Shown here: piece by piece, positions 1 to 5,106 of the stretch | Numbering within the stretch: the first letter of the stretch is position 1 | Layout: every line of letters begins with the position of its first letter | DNA from: DASUBN01 sp036263155 | GTDB lineage: Bacteria > Pseudomonadota > Gammaproteobacteria > Natronospirales > REEB76 | Length of the DNA stretch: 10,088 bases | Direction of reading: 5' to 3' | Assembly: GCA_036263155.1 (NCBI GenBank) | Contig: DATAHN010000064.1 | Span: 1 to 10,088 of the forward strand | The notes under the pieces: generated by a model | The model's database searches: none | Seen by the model: only the letters and a program-made list of their open reading frames with translations | Told to the model about the DNA's origin: nothing | Translations under genes and position numbers: made by a program

Positions 1-1
1 C

Positions 2-733
2 CCGCTGCTGTGTCTCTCCGTCCTGCCCTGGGCAGCGCAGGCCGGGGGCCTGTCGCAGAAGGGCACGAGCGAAGCCATCGAACGCGCTTCGCAGCGGGGC
101 GATGCAGCGGCCTTGCTTAAGGTGCGCGCGGGGCTGGAAGCGGACATCAAGGCCGGCCATCCGGACAAGTACGGCTATTACTACTTAGGGTTAGCGGACT
201 ACGAATTGGCCGTCATCGATGACGACGAAGACAAGGCTTCGGACTATATAGACGCTGCCGAGGATGCACTGAAGGCCGCCCTGAAGCTGGATCCGGCTTT
301 CGCGGAGGCGGAGGCCCTGCTGGGTTCGAGCTACGGGGTGGATATCGGCCTGCACCCCATGAAAGGCATGTTCCTGGGCTCCCAGGTCACGAACCACTTA
401 GGCAAAGCCGCACAGCTCGCGCCGGGGGATCCGCGCGTGGCGCTCCTGCAGGGGATCTCGGACTATAAGACGCCCGAAGCCTACGGCGGCGACAAGCAGC
501 GCGCCCTGGCGGAGTTCCGCGCTGCCTTGGCGGCCTTCGACACGTACCGGCAGCCGGATGACCAGGCGCCGACCTGGGGCCGGGCCGAGAGCCACGTCTG
601 GCTCGCGAAGGCCGAGGCAGGCGCGAAGGATTTCGCGGCGGCCCGCGCCGACCTTAACCATGCCCTGGAGATCGCGCCGGACTACAAGTACGCGCGGCGG
701 CTTCTCGACAAGCTACCGCCGGCCTCTCAGTAA
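2..733 (+). CDS. Exported TPR-repeat protein, 5' end outside window
   Basis: The frame is open from base 2, so the true start lies upstream of the window. The first visible residues, PLLCLSVLPWAAQA followed by GG, look like the hydrophobic core and AxA cleavage site of a Sec signal peptide. The mature protein would therefore be periplasmic. The rest is helical and TPR-like: a helix pair around 'AAEDALKAALKLDPAFAEAEALLGSSYG', another around 'KAAQLAPGDPRVALLQG', and a last one at 'AARADLNHALEIAPDYKYARRLL'. Each has the alanine-rich helix followed by a xLxPxxxxA turn typical of TPRs. A GLHPMKGMFLG segment and a 'TPEAYGGD' segment sit between the repeats. No catalytic residues are visible, so a scaffolding or binding role is most likely. 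The internal TTG at 113 is not the start, because the frame and the signal peptide extend upstream of it. It ends with TAA; I see no convincing intrinsic terminator after it. Confidence 0.85.
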   Translation, partial: PLLCLSVLPWAAQAGGLSQKGTSEAIERASQRGDAAALLKVRAGLEADIKAGHPDKYGYYYLGLADYELAVIDDDEDKASDYIDAAEDALKAALKLDPAFAEAEALLGSSYGVDIGLHPMKGMFLGSQVTNHLGKAAQLAPGDPRVALLQGISDYKTPEAYGGDKQRALAEFRAALAAFDTYRQPDDQAPTWGRAESHVWLAKAEAGAKDFAAARADLNHALEIAPDYKYARRLLDKLPPASQ

Positions 734-856
734 CGATAGAGATTAGGGCTATTTGCTCTTCGGGAGTTGCTATCTTCGCTCCGCCTGAAGTCGGAATCTC
801 CCCATGCATATGAACGCCATGGAGAACACAGTGCGCAGTTCCGTTCGCTGGCCGCT

Positions 857-1033
857 TCAGGACGCAGGCGGCGTATCTTCCTCGGGAGCCGGCTTCGGCG
901 CCATCTGCTCCCGCACGATGCGCTTGGCGTATTCGCCGGTGATGGTGCGCGCCTGGCCCACGGTGTCGAAACCGCGCGCGGAGTCGGTGTCGGGATATTC
1001 GACCCCACCACCGCCTGGAGTAATGAAGACAGG
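857..1033 (-). pseudogene. Truncated copy of the unknown gene at 4374-4688 (C-terminal half only)
   Basis: Read on the minus strand this frame ends ARGFDTVGQARTITGEYAKR, then IVREQMAPKPAPEEDTPPAS and TGA. It matches the C-terminus of the 104-residue protein at 4374-4688, which has RGFDTLAQARTGAGEYAKR, then IVREQMAAKPPAKD. The DNA is nearly identical from about 901 to 939 against about 4400 to 4438. Going upstream the frame hits TAG at 1034-1036, and there is no ATG, GTG or TTG between that stop and the conserved part. The N-terminal half seen in the other copy (FVVTNIRITEITKG region) is absent. It is therefore best read as a 5'-truncated remnant, or possibly a gene using a rare start (ATT) that makes only the conserved tail. 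The strong amino-acid conservation suggests that loss is recent or that the tail is still used. Confidence 0.6.
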
Positions 1034-1072
1034 CTACGGGAGCGGGGTTATCTGTCCGGCGGTATCCGGCGC

Positions 1073-1468
1073 TTATTCGCGCACGGCTCGCTTGGATCGC
1101 GCGGTGCCCACACTCTTGCCGCTCCGGTCGAAATGCTTTTTGGCGAGGGCCACGAGTTGGCCTTCGCTGGGGTGTTGCACCGTCTCCCAGTCTGTGAGCT
1201 GCTTCGCGAGCTGTGGGCGGTGCTTCTCCACGTAGTGGCGGAAGTCCGCCTGGGCCTGGTGGCCGCCGGCGACCAGGAGCTCGGGGATGTCCTTGAGCGC
1301 GTCACAGACCTCGCCGAAGAACTCATGCTCGGTGCGCACTGCGCTGCCGTGCTGCTGGGTAGGGCGGCCGTGGGCCTTCACTTTCTGGACCTGCATCTCG
1401 TTGGAATTGAACTGCAGCAATTCGGCATGTCTGTGGTCTATCAGGAGCACGGCGTGACGGAGAGGCAT
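1073..1468 (-). CDS. Translational-machinery-family protein (eRF1 domain 3/baeRF-like)
   Basis: A 131-residue protein starting MPLRHAVLLIDHRHAELLQF. The pattern HAVxxIDHrxAxxxxF near the N-terminus, a central acidic 'FFGEVCDALKDIPELLVAGG' helix-strand, and the C-terminal 'VQHPSEGQLVALAKKHFDR' match small proteins annotated as translational machinery proteins, related to the release-factor domain 3 fold. Members have been proposed to act on ribosomes or tRNA, but the molecular role is not established. Two starts compete. A TTG at 1499-1501 has a perfect upstream GGAGGAG. The ATG at 1466-1468 has only GAGGG about 8 nt upstream, but it fits family length and the likely transcription start near 1494, which would exclude the TTG. 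An FNR-like box lies upstream at 1529-1542. It ends with TAA, 36 nt before the truncated remnant. Confidence 0.75.
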   Translation of the reverse strand: MPLRHAVLLIDHRHAELLQFNSNEMQVQKVKAHGRPTQQHGSAVRTEHEFFGEVCDALKDIPELLVAGGHQAQADFRHYVEKHRPQLAKQLTDWETVQHPSEGQLVALAKKHFDRSGKSVGTARSKRAVRE

Positions 1469-1500
1469 GGAGGAGGCCCTCAAGTGTCGTATGCGTCCCA

Positions 1501-1542
1501 AGGATAGGCTCCTCCATCGGACAGGGCGCTGACCTGGGTCAA
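1501..1542 (-). promoter_or_regulatory. FNR-like box plus -10 (class II-type promoter)
   Basis: On the minus strand TTGACCCAGGTCAG (1542 to 1529) contains the perfect palindrome TGACC-CA-GGTCA and resembles the FNR/DNR consensus TTGAT-N4-ATCAA. Its centre, 1535.5, is exactly 32 bp from the centre of a TATCCT hexamer at 1506-1501. This is the spacing of class II FNR promoters (box at -41.5) and predicts a transcript start near 1494. A Crp/Fnr regulator with E-x-x-T-R in its recognition helix is encoded in the same window at 2715-3485. The link between that regulator and this site is inference. Confidence 0.5.
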
Positions 1543-1561
1543 GCCGGCATCAAGACGGTTT

Positions 1562-1825
1562 TTAGATCAGCTTGCGCAACATCAGGGAGACGTTAGTGCC
1601 CATGGCGGTGTCCGACATGGCCAGGATGAGTCCGTACACCATCAGGGCCATTAGCACCGCGATCGCCGGCCAATGCCACCAGGCCCGTCTCACGCCGCGG
1701 GTCAGGTGGCTGCCGTCCCGGCGCGGCCACGGGCTACGGCTGAGATGCCGCCGCCGGATGCCGGCGCGAGGCGGGCTATGTACGGCGCCCGCATCCCGCG
1801 GACTGGGCTTGGAGAAGAAGTTCAT
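1562..1825 (-). CDS. Small single-helix inner-membrane protein, unknown
   Basis: An 87-residue protein starting MNFFSKPSPRDAG. The first 48 residues are polar and strongly basic (many Arg, two PR/PP motifs). They are followed by one clear membrane segment at about residues 49-70, WWHWPAIAVLMALMVYGLIL, and a short tail ending LMLRKLI. The positive-inside rule places the basic N-terminus in the cytoplasm. I chose this ATG because AAGG lies 8 nt upstream; the ATG two codons earlier would leave only 2 nt. No family is recognised. It begins only about 30 nt after the strong terminator of the CMD-1 gene, so it is transcribed either by read-through or from a promoter embedded in that short stretch. 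It could also be a non-coding frame, but the compact hydrophobic segment argues for a real product. Confidence 0.5.
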   Translation of the reverse strand: MNFFSKPSPRDAGAVHSPPRAGIRRRHLSRSPWPRRDGSHLTRGVRRAWWHWPAIAVLMALMVYGLILAMSDTAMGTNVSLMLRKLI

Positions 1826-1856
1826 GGACATTACCTTCGGATCGGTGATCGTGGAC

Positions 1857-1884
1857 AAAAAAGCGGGGCGGTCGCCCGCCCCGC
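1857..1884 (-). terminator. Rho-independent terminator of CMD-1
   Basis: On the minus strand a perfect 9-bp stem GCGGGGCGG/CCGCCCCGC (1884-1876 with 1871-1863) with a 4-nt loop is followed directly by TTTTTT. It lies about 23 nt after the stop of the CMD-1 gene. Confidence 0.9.
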
Positions 1885-1906
1885 CGAAGCGACACTCAGA
1901 TGAGGG

Positions 1907-2461
1907 TCAGCTTGCCTTCTTCCACACCTTGGGCGCGAACTCGGCATCCAGCGACGGCTGGGCGATCAGGTTCGTGTAGCCCGTGAGCGTCACGGCACCG
2001 ACGGCCAGCACGATCTCGAGGATGTTGGCACGGGTGTAGCCCGCCGCCAGGAAGTCCTTGATCTGCGCTTCGCTAACCTGGCCACGGCTGCTCACCAGCT
2101 TGGTGGCGAAGCTGCGCAGGGCTTCCAGCTTCTTGTCCTTGAGCGGGGTGCCGGCTCGCACGGCTTCGATGATGTCGGAGGGTACGCTCTGCTTCTCGGC
2201 AGCGCCGCTGTGCATAGCGGTGTCGTAGGCGCTTCCCATCTCGCGGCTCAGGCTCAACAGCACGATCTTGCGCTCCTGCTTGTTGAGGGTGGACTGCTCG
2301 AACTGCTCCTTGAGGGCGGTGTGGCCCTTGAGCAGCGCCGGCGCTTCGGCCATCACGCCGTAGATGTTGGGGATGTTGCCGTGGTTCAGCTTGATCTGCT
2401 CGAGCTCGGCACGGGCCGCCGACGGGGCGGAATTGATGTCATATGTTCTGAAGTCATTCAT
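1907..2461 (-). CDS. Carboxymuconolactone decarboxylase/AhpD-fold protein without CxxC (CMD-1)
   Basis: A 184-residue helical protein of the carboxymuconolactone decarboxylase/AhpD-like superfamily. It has the family landmarks: an N-terminal GNIPNIYGVMAEAPALLKG segment, the KQERKIVLLSLSRE helix, the proton-relay region and the C-terminal FLAAGYTRANILEIVLAVG. In active AhpD-like members the centre is E-x-x-C-x-x-C-x-x-x-H. Here it is R73-E74-M-G-S77-A-Y-D80-T-A-M-H84, so both cysteines are replaced (Ser77, Asp80) while Glu74 and His84 remain. The whole protein contains no cysteine. Thiol peroxidase or disulfide chemistry is therefore not possible; a non-redox enzyme or ligand-binding role is open. 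The start is supported by GGAG 7 nt upstream. A paralogue (roughly 55-60% identical by eye) is at 5107-5667, and both share a conserved leader. It ends at a strong terminator and is probably monocistronic. Confidence 0.9.
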   Translation of the reverse strand: MNDFRTYDINSAPSAARAELEQIKLNHGNIPNIYGVMAEAPALLKGHTALKEQFEQSTLNKQERKIVLLSLSREMGSAYDTAMHSGAAEKQSVPSDIIEAVRAGTPLKDKKLEALRSFATKLVSSRGQVSEAQIKDFLAAGYTRANILEIVLAVGAVTLTGYTNLIAQPSLDAEFAPKVWKKAS

Positions 2462-2607
2462 TGTATCTCTCCAGGTGGTCTTCCTGGCGCGGGGAGCAGC
2501 GAATTCACACCCACAGGATCGCAGGCGCGCAATACTGCTCCGGCGGCAGCTGTCTGCAGCAGGGTCACATTCTCGGTGTCAGGGGGAACGGGAGGCGACT
2601 CGGACAG
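2462..2607 (-). promoter_or_regulatory. Conserved leader A (candidate cis-regulatory RNA) of CMD-1
   Basis: From CTGTCC at 2607 down to the start codon this leader aligns with the one before CMD-2 (4960-5106) with one net base of length difference in about 150 nt. Best-conserved blocks are GAATGTGA and a stretch of about 38 nt running through GCGCGCC, ATCCTG and GTGAATTCGC (2542 to 2500). A hairpin CCTGCG-ATCC-TGTGGG occupies 2525-2510. A second short stem, CCAGG/CCTGG, overlaps the SD. The spacing from GAATTC to ATG is 39 nt in both copies. It could be a regulatory RNA, a coupled leader ORF (GTG at 2508-2506, stop overlapping the CMD start) or a duplicated promoter region. I recognise no known riboswitch class. 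Confidence 0.55.
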
Positions 2608-2714
2608 GGGCCCACATTACTCCCTATGGCCATCATTAGATATAGCGCGTGCCGTGCGCGCGCGCTTTTGCCGGAGCATATCCGATGGACGGCATGTGCG
2701 ATGCGATTGCGCGC

Positions 2715-3485
2715 TCACATGCTCAACGGGCCCATGCAACTCGCCACGACATCCAGCCTCTTCCGGTCCAGCAGGGTGACTTCCCGGCCCTTCACCACGA
2801 TCAACCGCGCCTTCGAGAAGCGCCTGAAGATGCGGGTCACGGTCTCCGGCGCGAGACGCAGGTGATTGGCGATGTCGCGCCTCGACATGACCAGGTTGAA
2901 GACGCTCGGCGACCACCCCAGCTCGCCGAAATGCTCCGCCAGGCCCGTGATGAAGGCGGCGCAGCGTTCCTCCGCGCTGTAGTCGCCGGCCAGGATCTCG
3001 CTGGCGCCCATGGCCTTGCTCATGAGCTCCAGGATGTATCCCGTCAGGCCCGGCATCTCGGGGAGCAGGGCCATCAGCGCGACATAAGACACCCTGCAGG
3101 AGACGGAGGTCTCCATCGCCACCAGGTTCGAGAGATATCGGCCGCCCTGGATGGCGTCCAGCGCGATCAGCTGCCCGGCCATGAAGAAGTTCCGGACGTG
3201 CTCACGGCCGTCCGCATCCAGCGTATAGGCCTTGAACGAGCCGGAGCGGATGATATGCAGATCGAGGAGCCGGTCGTCGATGCGGGCGAGGTGCTCGCCT
3301 TCGTGCATCAGCGTCGGCTGCCTGATGATCGCGGCGATGCATGCGAGTTCCCTGGCGTCGAGCGGCGGGAGCGAGCGCAGTCCGAGGCCACTGCCCCGTG
3401 CCTGCCATGCTCCCGCCGGGCCACTGCGGACCGCGTGGCGCACTATTGGGAGCCCGGCCTTCGCAGCTTGTGTGGATCTAAGCAT
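2715..3485 (-). CDS. Crp/Fnr-family transcription regulator, no Fe-S cysteine cluster
   Basis: A 256-residue protein, close to FNR's 250. The sensor domain includes LHIIRSGSFKAYTLDADGRE, then FFMAGQLIALDAIQGGRYLS and 'METSVSC', matching FNR's IRSGTIKSYT, GDLVGFDAIGSG and ETSMVC. A long dimerisation helix follows (GYILELMSKAMGAS) and then the helix-turn-helix RRDIANHLRLAPETVTRIFRRF. The recognition helix has E-x-x-T-R where FNR has E-x-x-S-R, so a TTGA(T/C)-type half-site is expected. The N-terminal Cys cluster that holds FNR's [4Fe-4S] is absent, although the Cys equivalent to FNR Cys122 is kept. This resembles DNR-type members that sense another signal (heme/NO in DNR); the signal here is unknown. 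I chose ATG at 3483-3485; the in-frame extension upstream runs antisense to the LysE remnant. There is no SD, but TATAGT at 3498-3493 predicts a transcript starting at about 3486, so it may be leaderless. Confidence 0.88.
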   Translation of the reverse strand: MLRSTQAAKAGLPIVRHAVRSGPAGAWQARGSGLGLRSLPPLDARELACIAAIIRQPTLMHEGEHLARIDDRLLDLHIIRSGSFKAYTLDADGREHVRNFFMAGQLIALDAIQGGRYLSNLVAMETSVSCRVSYVALMALLPEMPGLTGYILELMSKAMGASEILAGDYSAEERCAAFITGLAEHFGELGWSPSVFNLVMSRRDIANHLRLAPETVTRIFRRFSKARLIVVKGREVTLLDRKRLDVVASCMGPLSM

Positions 3486-3539
3486 CAAGGTCACTATAGG
3501 CTCATTCGCGGCCCCCGGCACAGCGCGCCGTTCAGGGAC

Positions 3540-3713
3540 GACATTCCGCGCGATATGTGGAACCACCGGGAAAGCAAGCGGCGTACGGTGCATCCGCCGC
3601 ATGTTCCTGACCGGCATGACCACGAGCCTTCTCAATCCGAAGGGACTGCTGCTCTTCTTCGCATCCTTACCGCTCTTCGTGGACACGCAAGCCGGAGACG
3701 TGCCGCGGCAGGG
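3540..3713 (+). pseudogene. LysE/RhtB transporter remnant
   Basis: One plus-strand frame contains SGVRCIRRMFLTGMTTSLLN, continuing PKGLLLFFASLPLFVD. This is the central segment of LysE/RhtB amino-acid exporters: a basic loop, then G-x-x-x-x-x-L-N-P-K and a hydrophobic run ending in the LPxFVD motif. Only about 50 residues are recognisable. The N-terminal three helices and the C-terminal half of a normal protein of about 200 residues are missing in all frames. The piece lies in the gap between the Crp/Fnr gene and a small unknown gene and has no plausible start. It is a decayed fragment; the exact edges are approximate. An accidental match is unlikely given the motif order. Confidence 0.6.
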
Positions 3714-3746
3714 CGCGCCTTTTCCCGTCAAACCGGCACGTGCCTC

Positions 3747-3754
3747 TATATAAG
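3747..3754 (+). promoter_or_regulatory. Candidate -10 region upstream of the 3898 gene
   Basis: TATATAAG is a good -10 core in otherwise GC-rich DNA, in the right direction for the genes at 3830 and 3898. No good -35 is visible 16-18 bp upstream (closest is CGTCAA), so the call is weak. It would give an mRNA leader of about 70 nt before the small ORF at 3830. Confidence 0.3.
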
Positions 3755-3829
3755 CGTACACTGGCTCCGCCCTTCGTCTTGCCACGCCGGTCTGCTGCAG
3801 CGTGTGCCTCACCCCAGAGGACCGCCGCC

Positions 3830-3898
3830 ATGGCCCCCATCCCTTTTGCTTCCGGGCTTTCAGCTCACGACTTCGGCGCCACCCGGAAGCCGCGGTGA
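3830..3898 (+). CDS. Possible 22-residue leader ORF, coupled to the next gene
   Basis: ATG at 3830 is preceded by GAGG 9 nt upstream and opens a 22-codon frame starting MAPIPFASGLSAHDFGATRK. Its stop TGA (3896-3898) shares one base with the ATG of the following gene (TGATG), the classic arrangement for translational coupling. No similarity is recognised. It may be a leader peptide, or simply chance, since short frames are common in GC-rich DNA. Confidence 0.35.
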   Translation: MAPIPFASGLSAHDFGATRKPR

Positions 3899-4224
3899 TG
3901 CAGTTCAGCTCCCGCAGATCCGCCGCGACGGTGACCCCCAGCCTGGAGCGCATCCTCCACGTGGACCTGCAGTTCACCCAGACGGGCCGCTATCTCATCG
4001 CCGCCGGCAGCGACCGGCAGCCGGGCCATGATGCCTACAGTCCGGTGCTCTACATCAGCCTGGTCGGCGACAAGGGCTGGGCCACGCCCTATCCGCTGGA
4101 GGGCAGGTTCGCCAAGAGCGAAGACGCCGCGGCGGCCGCTCTCCACTACGGCATCCAGCTCATCACCCGCAAGGTGAGGAACGTGCCTCTGCCCGGAGAC
4201 CCGGTTCCCGTTGCTTCGGCTTGA
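3898..4224 (+). CDS. Conserved-looking small protein, unknown function
   Basis: A 108-residue soluble protein starting MQFSSRRSAATVTPSLERIL. The middle has alternating hydrophobic strands, 'ILHVDLQFTQTGRYLIAAGS' and 'SPVLYISLVGDKGWATPYPLEG', followed by a helix 'AKSEDAAAAALHYGIQLITRKV'. This beta-beta-beta-alpha layout resembles small proteobacterial domains of unknown function in which a final alanine-rich helix ends in a G-x-x-x-I-x-x-K pattern. I cannot name the family with confidence. There is no signal peptide or membrane segment. The ATG is supported by GGAAG 8 nt upstream and by the one-base overlap with a preceding 22-codon frame. Longer in-frame versions (GTG at 3802) have no SD. A strong terminator follows at 4299-4326, so it is probably its own transcript. 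Confidence 0.7.
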   Translation: MQFSSRRSAATVTPSLERILHVDLQFTQTGRYLIAAGSDRQPGHDAYSPVLYISLVGDKGWATPYPLEGRFAKSEDAAAAALHYGIQLITRKVRNVPLPGDPVPVASA

Positions 4225-4298
4225 ACATGCGCGGCCGCACCGGCCGCCGATGAGTGCTCGTCCGCGCTGGTAAGACGGCTGCGGACTGATGCCGGGAA

Positions 4299-4326
4299 GG
4301 CCCCATCGCAAGGTGGGGCTTTTTTT
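4299..4326 (+). terminator. Rho-independent terminator after the 3898 gene
   Basis: Stem GCCCCA (4300-4305) pairs with TGGGGC (4314-4319) around an 8-nt loop, followed by seven T (4320-4326). It lies 75 nt after the stop at 4224. Confidence 0.9.
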
Positions 4327-4373
4327 GCGCTGTTCGGGTGGTTTTGCCGGTGGAGGAGCTTCGCGGCGCCGGC

Positions 4374-4688
4374 TTAGTCCTTGGCCGGGGGCTTCGCCGC
4401 CATCTGCTCGCGCACGATGCGCTTGGCGTACTCGCCGGCCCCGGTGCGCGCCTGGGCCAGGGTGTCGAAGCCGCGCGTGAACTTGGGGTTCTTCCTGGGG
4501 GCATCTGCGCCGATGCCTTTGGTGATCTCGGTGATGCGGATGTTGGTCACGACGAATTGCGGCTTGGGAGTGCGGCGGCTCTTGGCCAGTTCCTGTTTCT
4601 GGAACGCCGGAGGTGGCGGCGCCATGATGTCGAACTGGATGCGGTAGGTCCGGACTCCGTCCACGAACTCGAACGTTTCTCTGGACAT
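4374..4688 (-). CDS. Small protein of unknown function, full-length relative of the 857-1033 remnant
   Basis: A 104-residue protein starting MSRETFEFVDGVRTYRIQFD. A short beta-rich N-terminus is followed by a proline-rich patch (IMAPPPPAFQKQ), a central strand FVVTNIRITEITKG, a basic linker and a C-terminal helix GEYAKRIVREQMAAK with a Pro/Lys tail. No family is recognised. The ATG at 4686-4688 has GGAG 7 nt upstream; longer versions upstream lack an SD. A truncated copy of its C-terminal half is at 857-1033, with very similar DNA in the conserved helix, so this helix is the constrained part. The strong charge alternation and short size suggest a binding partner or nucleic-acid-associated role, but nothing in the sequence proves it. 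A possible promoter lies upstream (TGGCCA at 4794-4789, 18 bp, TATCAT at 4770-4765). Confidence 0.7.
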   Translation of the reverse strand: MSRETFEFVDGVRTYRIQFDIMAPPPPAFQKQELAKSRRTPKPQFVVTNIRITEITKGIGADAPRKNPKFTRGFDTLAQARTGAGEYAKRIVREQMAAKPPAKD

Positions 4689-4764
4689 CGCTCGGCTCCG
4701 GTGCGCCATCGATACCGTGCTGGTGCCATGCCTTGAGGCAGGAGCGGCAGGGGCTTGGATCGAC

Positions 4765-4794
4765 ATGATATTGCATGGGGAAGGATACTGGCCA
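4765..4794 (-). promoter_or_regulatory. Candidate sigma70 promoter for the 4374-4688 gene
   Basis: On the minus strand TGGCCA (4794-4789), 18 bp, TATCAT (4770-4765). The -10 matches consensus at 5 of 6 positions and the -35 at 4 of 6. It predicts a start near 4758 and a leader of about 70 nt. Confidence 0.35.
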
Positions 4795-4815
4795 GAATAC
4801 GCCTTATATAGGCCC

Positions 4816-4870
4816 CAGCCGGTCAGCGGCGAGGTAATCGCCCGCGCGCGCGATCCTGCGGCGTGTCGCG
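4816..4870 (+). other. Degenerate third copy of the CMD leader core
   Basis: CAGCCG, GAGGTAATCGC, GCGATCCTGCGG and GTGTCGC occur here in the same order and spacing, within a few bases, as in the CMD-2 leader (CAGCCG, GAGGTATCGC, GCAATCCTGCGG, GTGAATTCGC). The hairpin is reduced to four pairs around the same ATCC loop. No gene follows directly; the real CMD-2 leader begins about 90 nt further on. It may be a decayed duplicate or chance similarity in a GC-rich stretch. Confidence 0.3.
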
Positions 4871-4959
4871 CGGCTACCGTCCGTCCGATAGGCCTGCGGC
4901 AAGCGTGCAATGCGGTGGATCCCATATCTAACCCTGCCTCATGCGCGTATGGTGTGAGT

Positions 4960-5106
4960 CTGTCCCAGTCGTTTCCCATCCCAAGCTGAAATCTGGAATG
5001 TGAGCCGCAGACGGCAGCCGCTGTCGGTGGAGGTATCGCGCGCCCGCAATCCTGCGGGGGTGAATTCGCCTCCATCCGCCGGCGGTCCATATACCGGAGC
5101 ATCCTC
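4960..5106 (+). promoter_or_regulatory. Conserved leader B (candidate cis-regulatory RNA) of CMD-2
   Basis: Partner of the leader at 2462-2607. It starts CTGTCCCAGTCG, contains GAATGTGA at 4996-5003, the perfect hairpin CCCGCA-ATCC-TGCGGG at 5043-5058, and GTGAATTCGC immediately after. Compared with leader A the hairpin differs at three positions, and all three keep pairing (C-G versus U-G, G-C versus G-U, A-U versus G-U). A short stem CGGT/ACCG touches the SD (ACCGGAG). A GTG at 5060 opens a 16-codon frame whose TGA overlaps the CMD-2 start. Regulation at the RNA level is inference from these patterns. Confidence 0.55.

Noticed and set aside
767..1507. Plus-strand open frame of 246 codons
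   Set aside because: Antisense to the translational-machinery gene and to the truncated remnant; no family signal.
2644..2669. Hairpin AGCGCG/CGCGCT followed by TTTT on the plus strand
   Set aside because: It looks like a weak terminator, but no plus-strand gene ends here and the alternating GC makes chance pairing likely; in the minus direction there is no T-run for the Crp/Fnr gene.
3486..3977. N-terminal extension of the Crp/Fnr protein to 420 residues
   Set aside because: The extra 164 residues are of low complexity, antisense to the LysE remnant and overlap the following gene; FNR proteins are about 250 residues, which the ATG at 3485 gives.
4717..4989. Plus-strand 90-codon frame upstream of CMD-2
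   Set aside because: No SD, composition unlike the neighbouring genes, and it runs through the degenerate leader copy and into the conserved leader.
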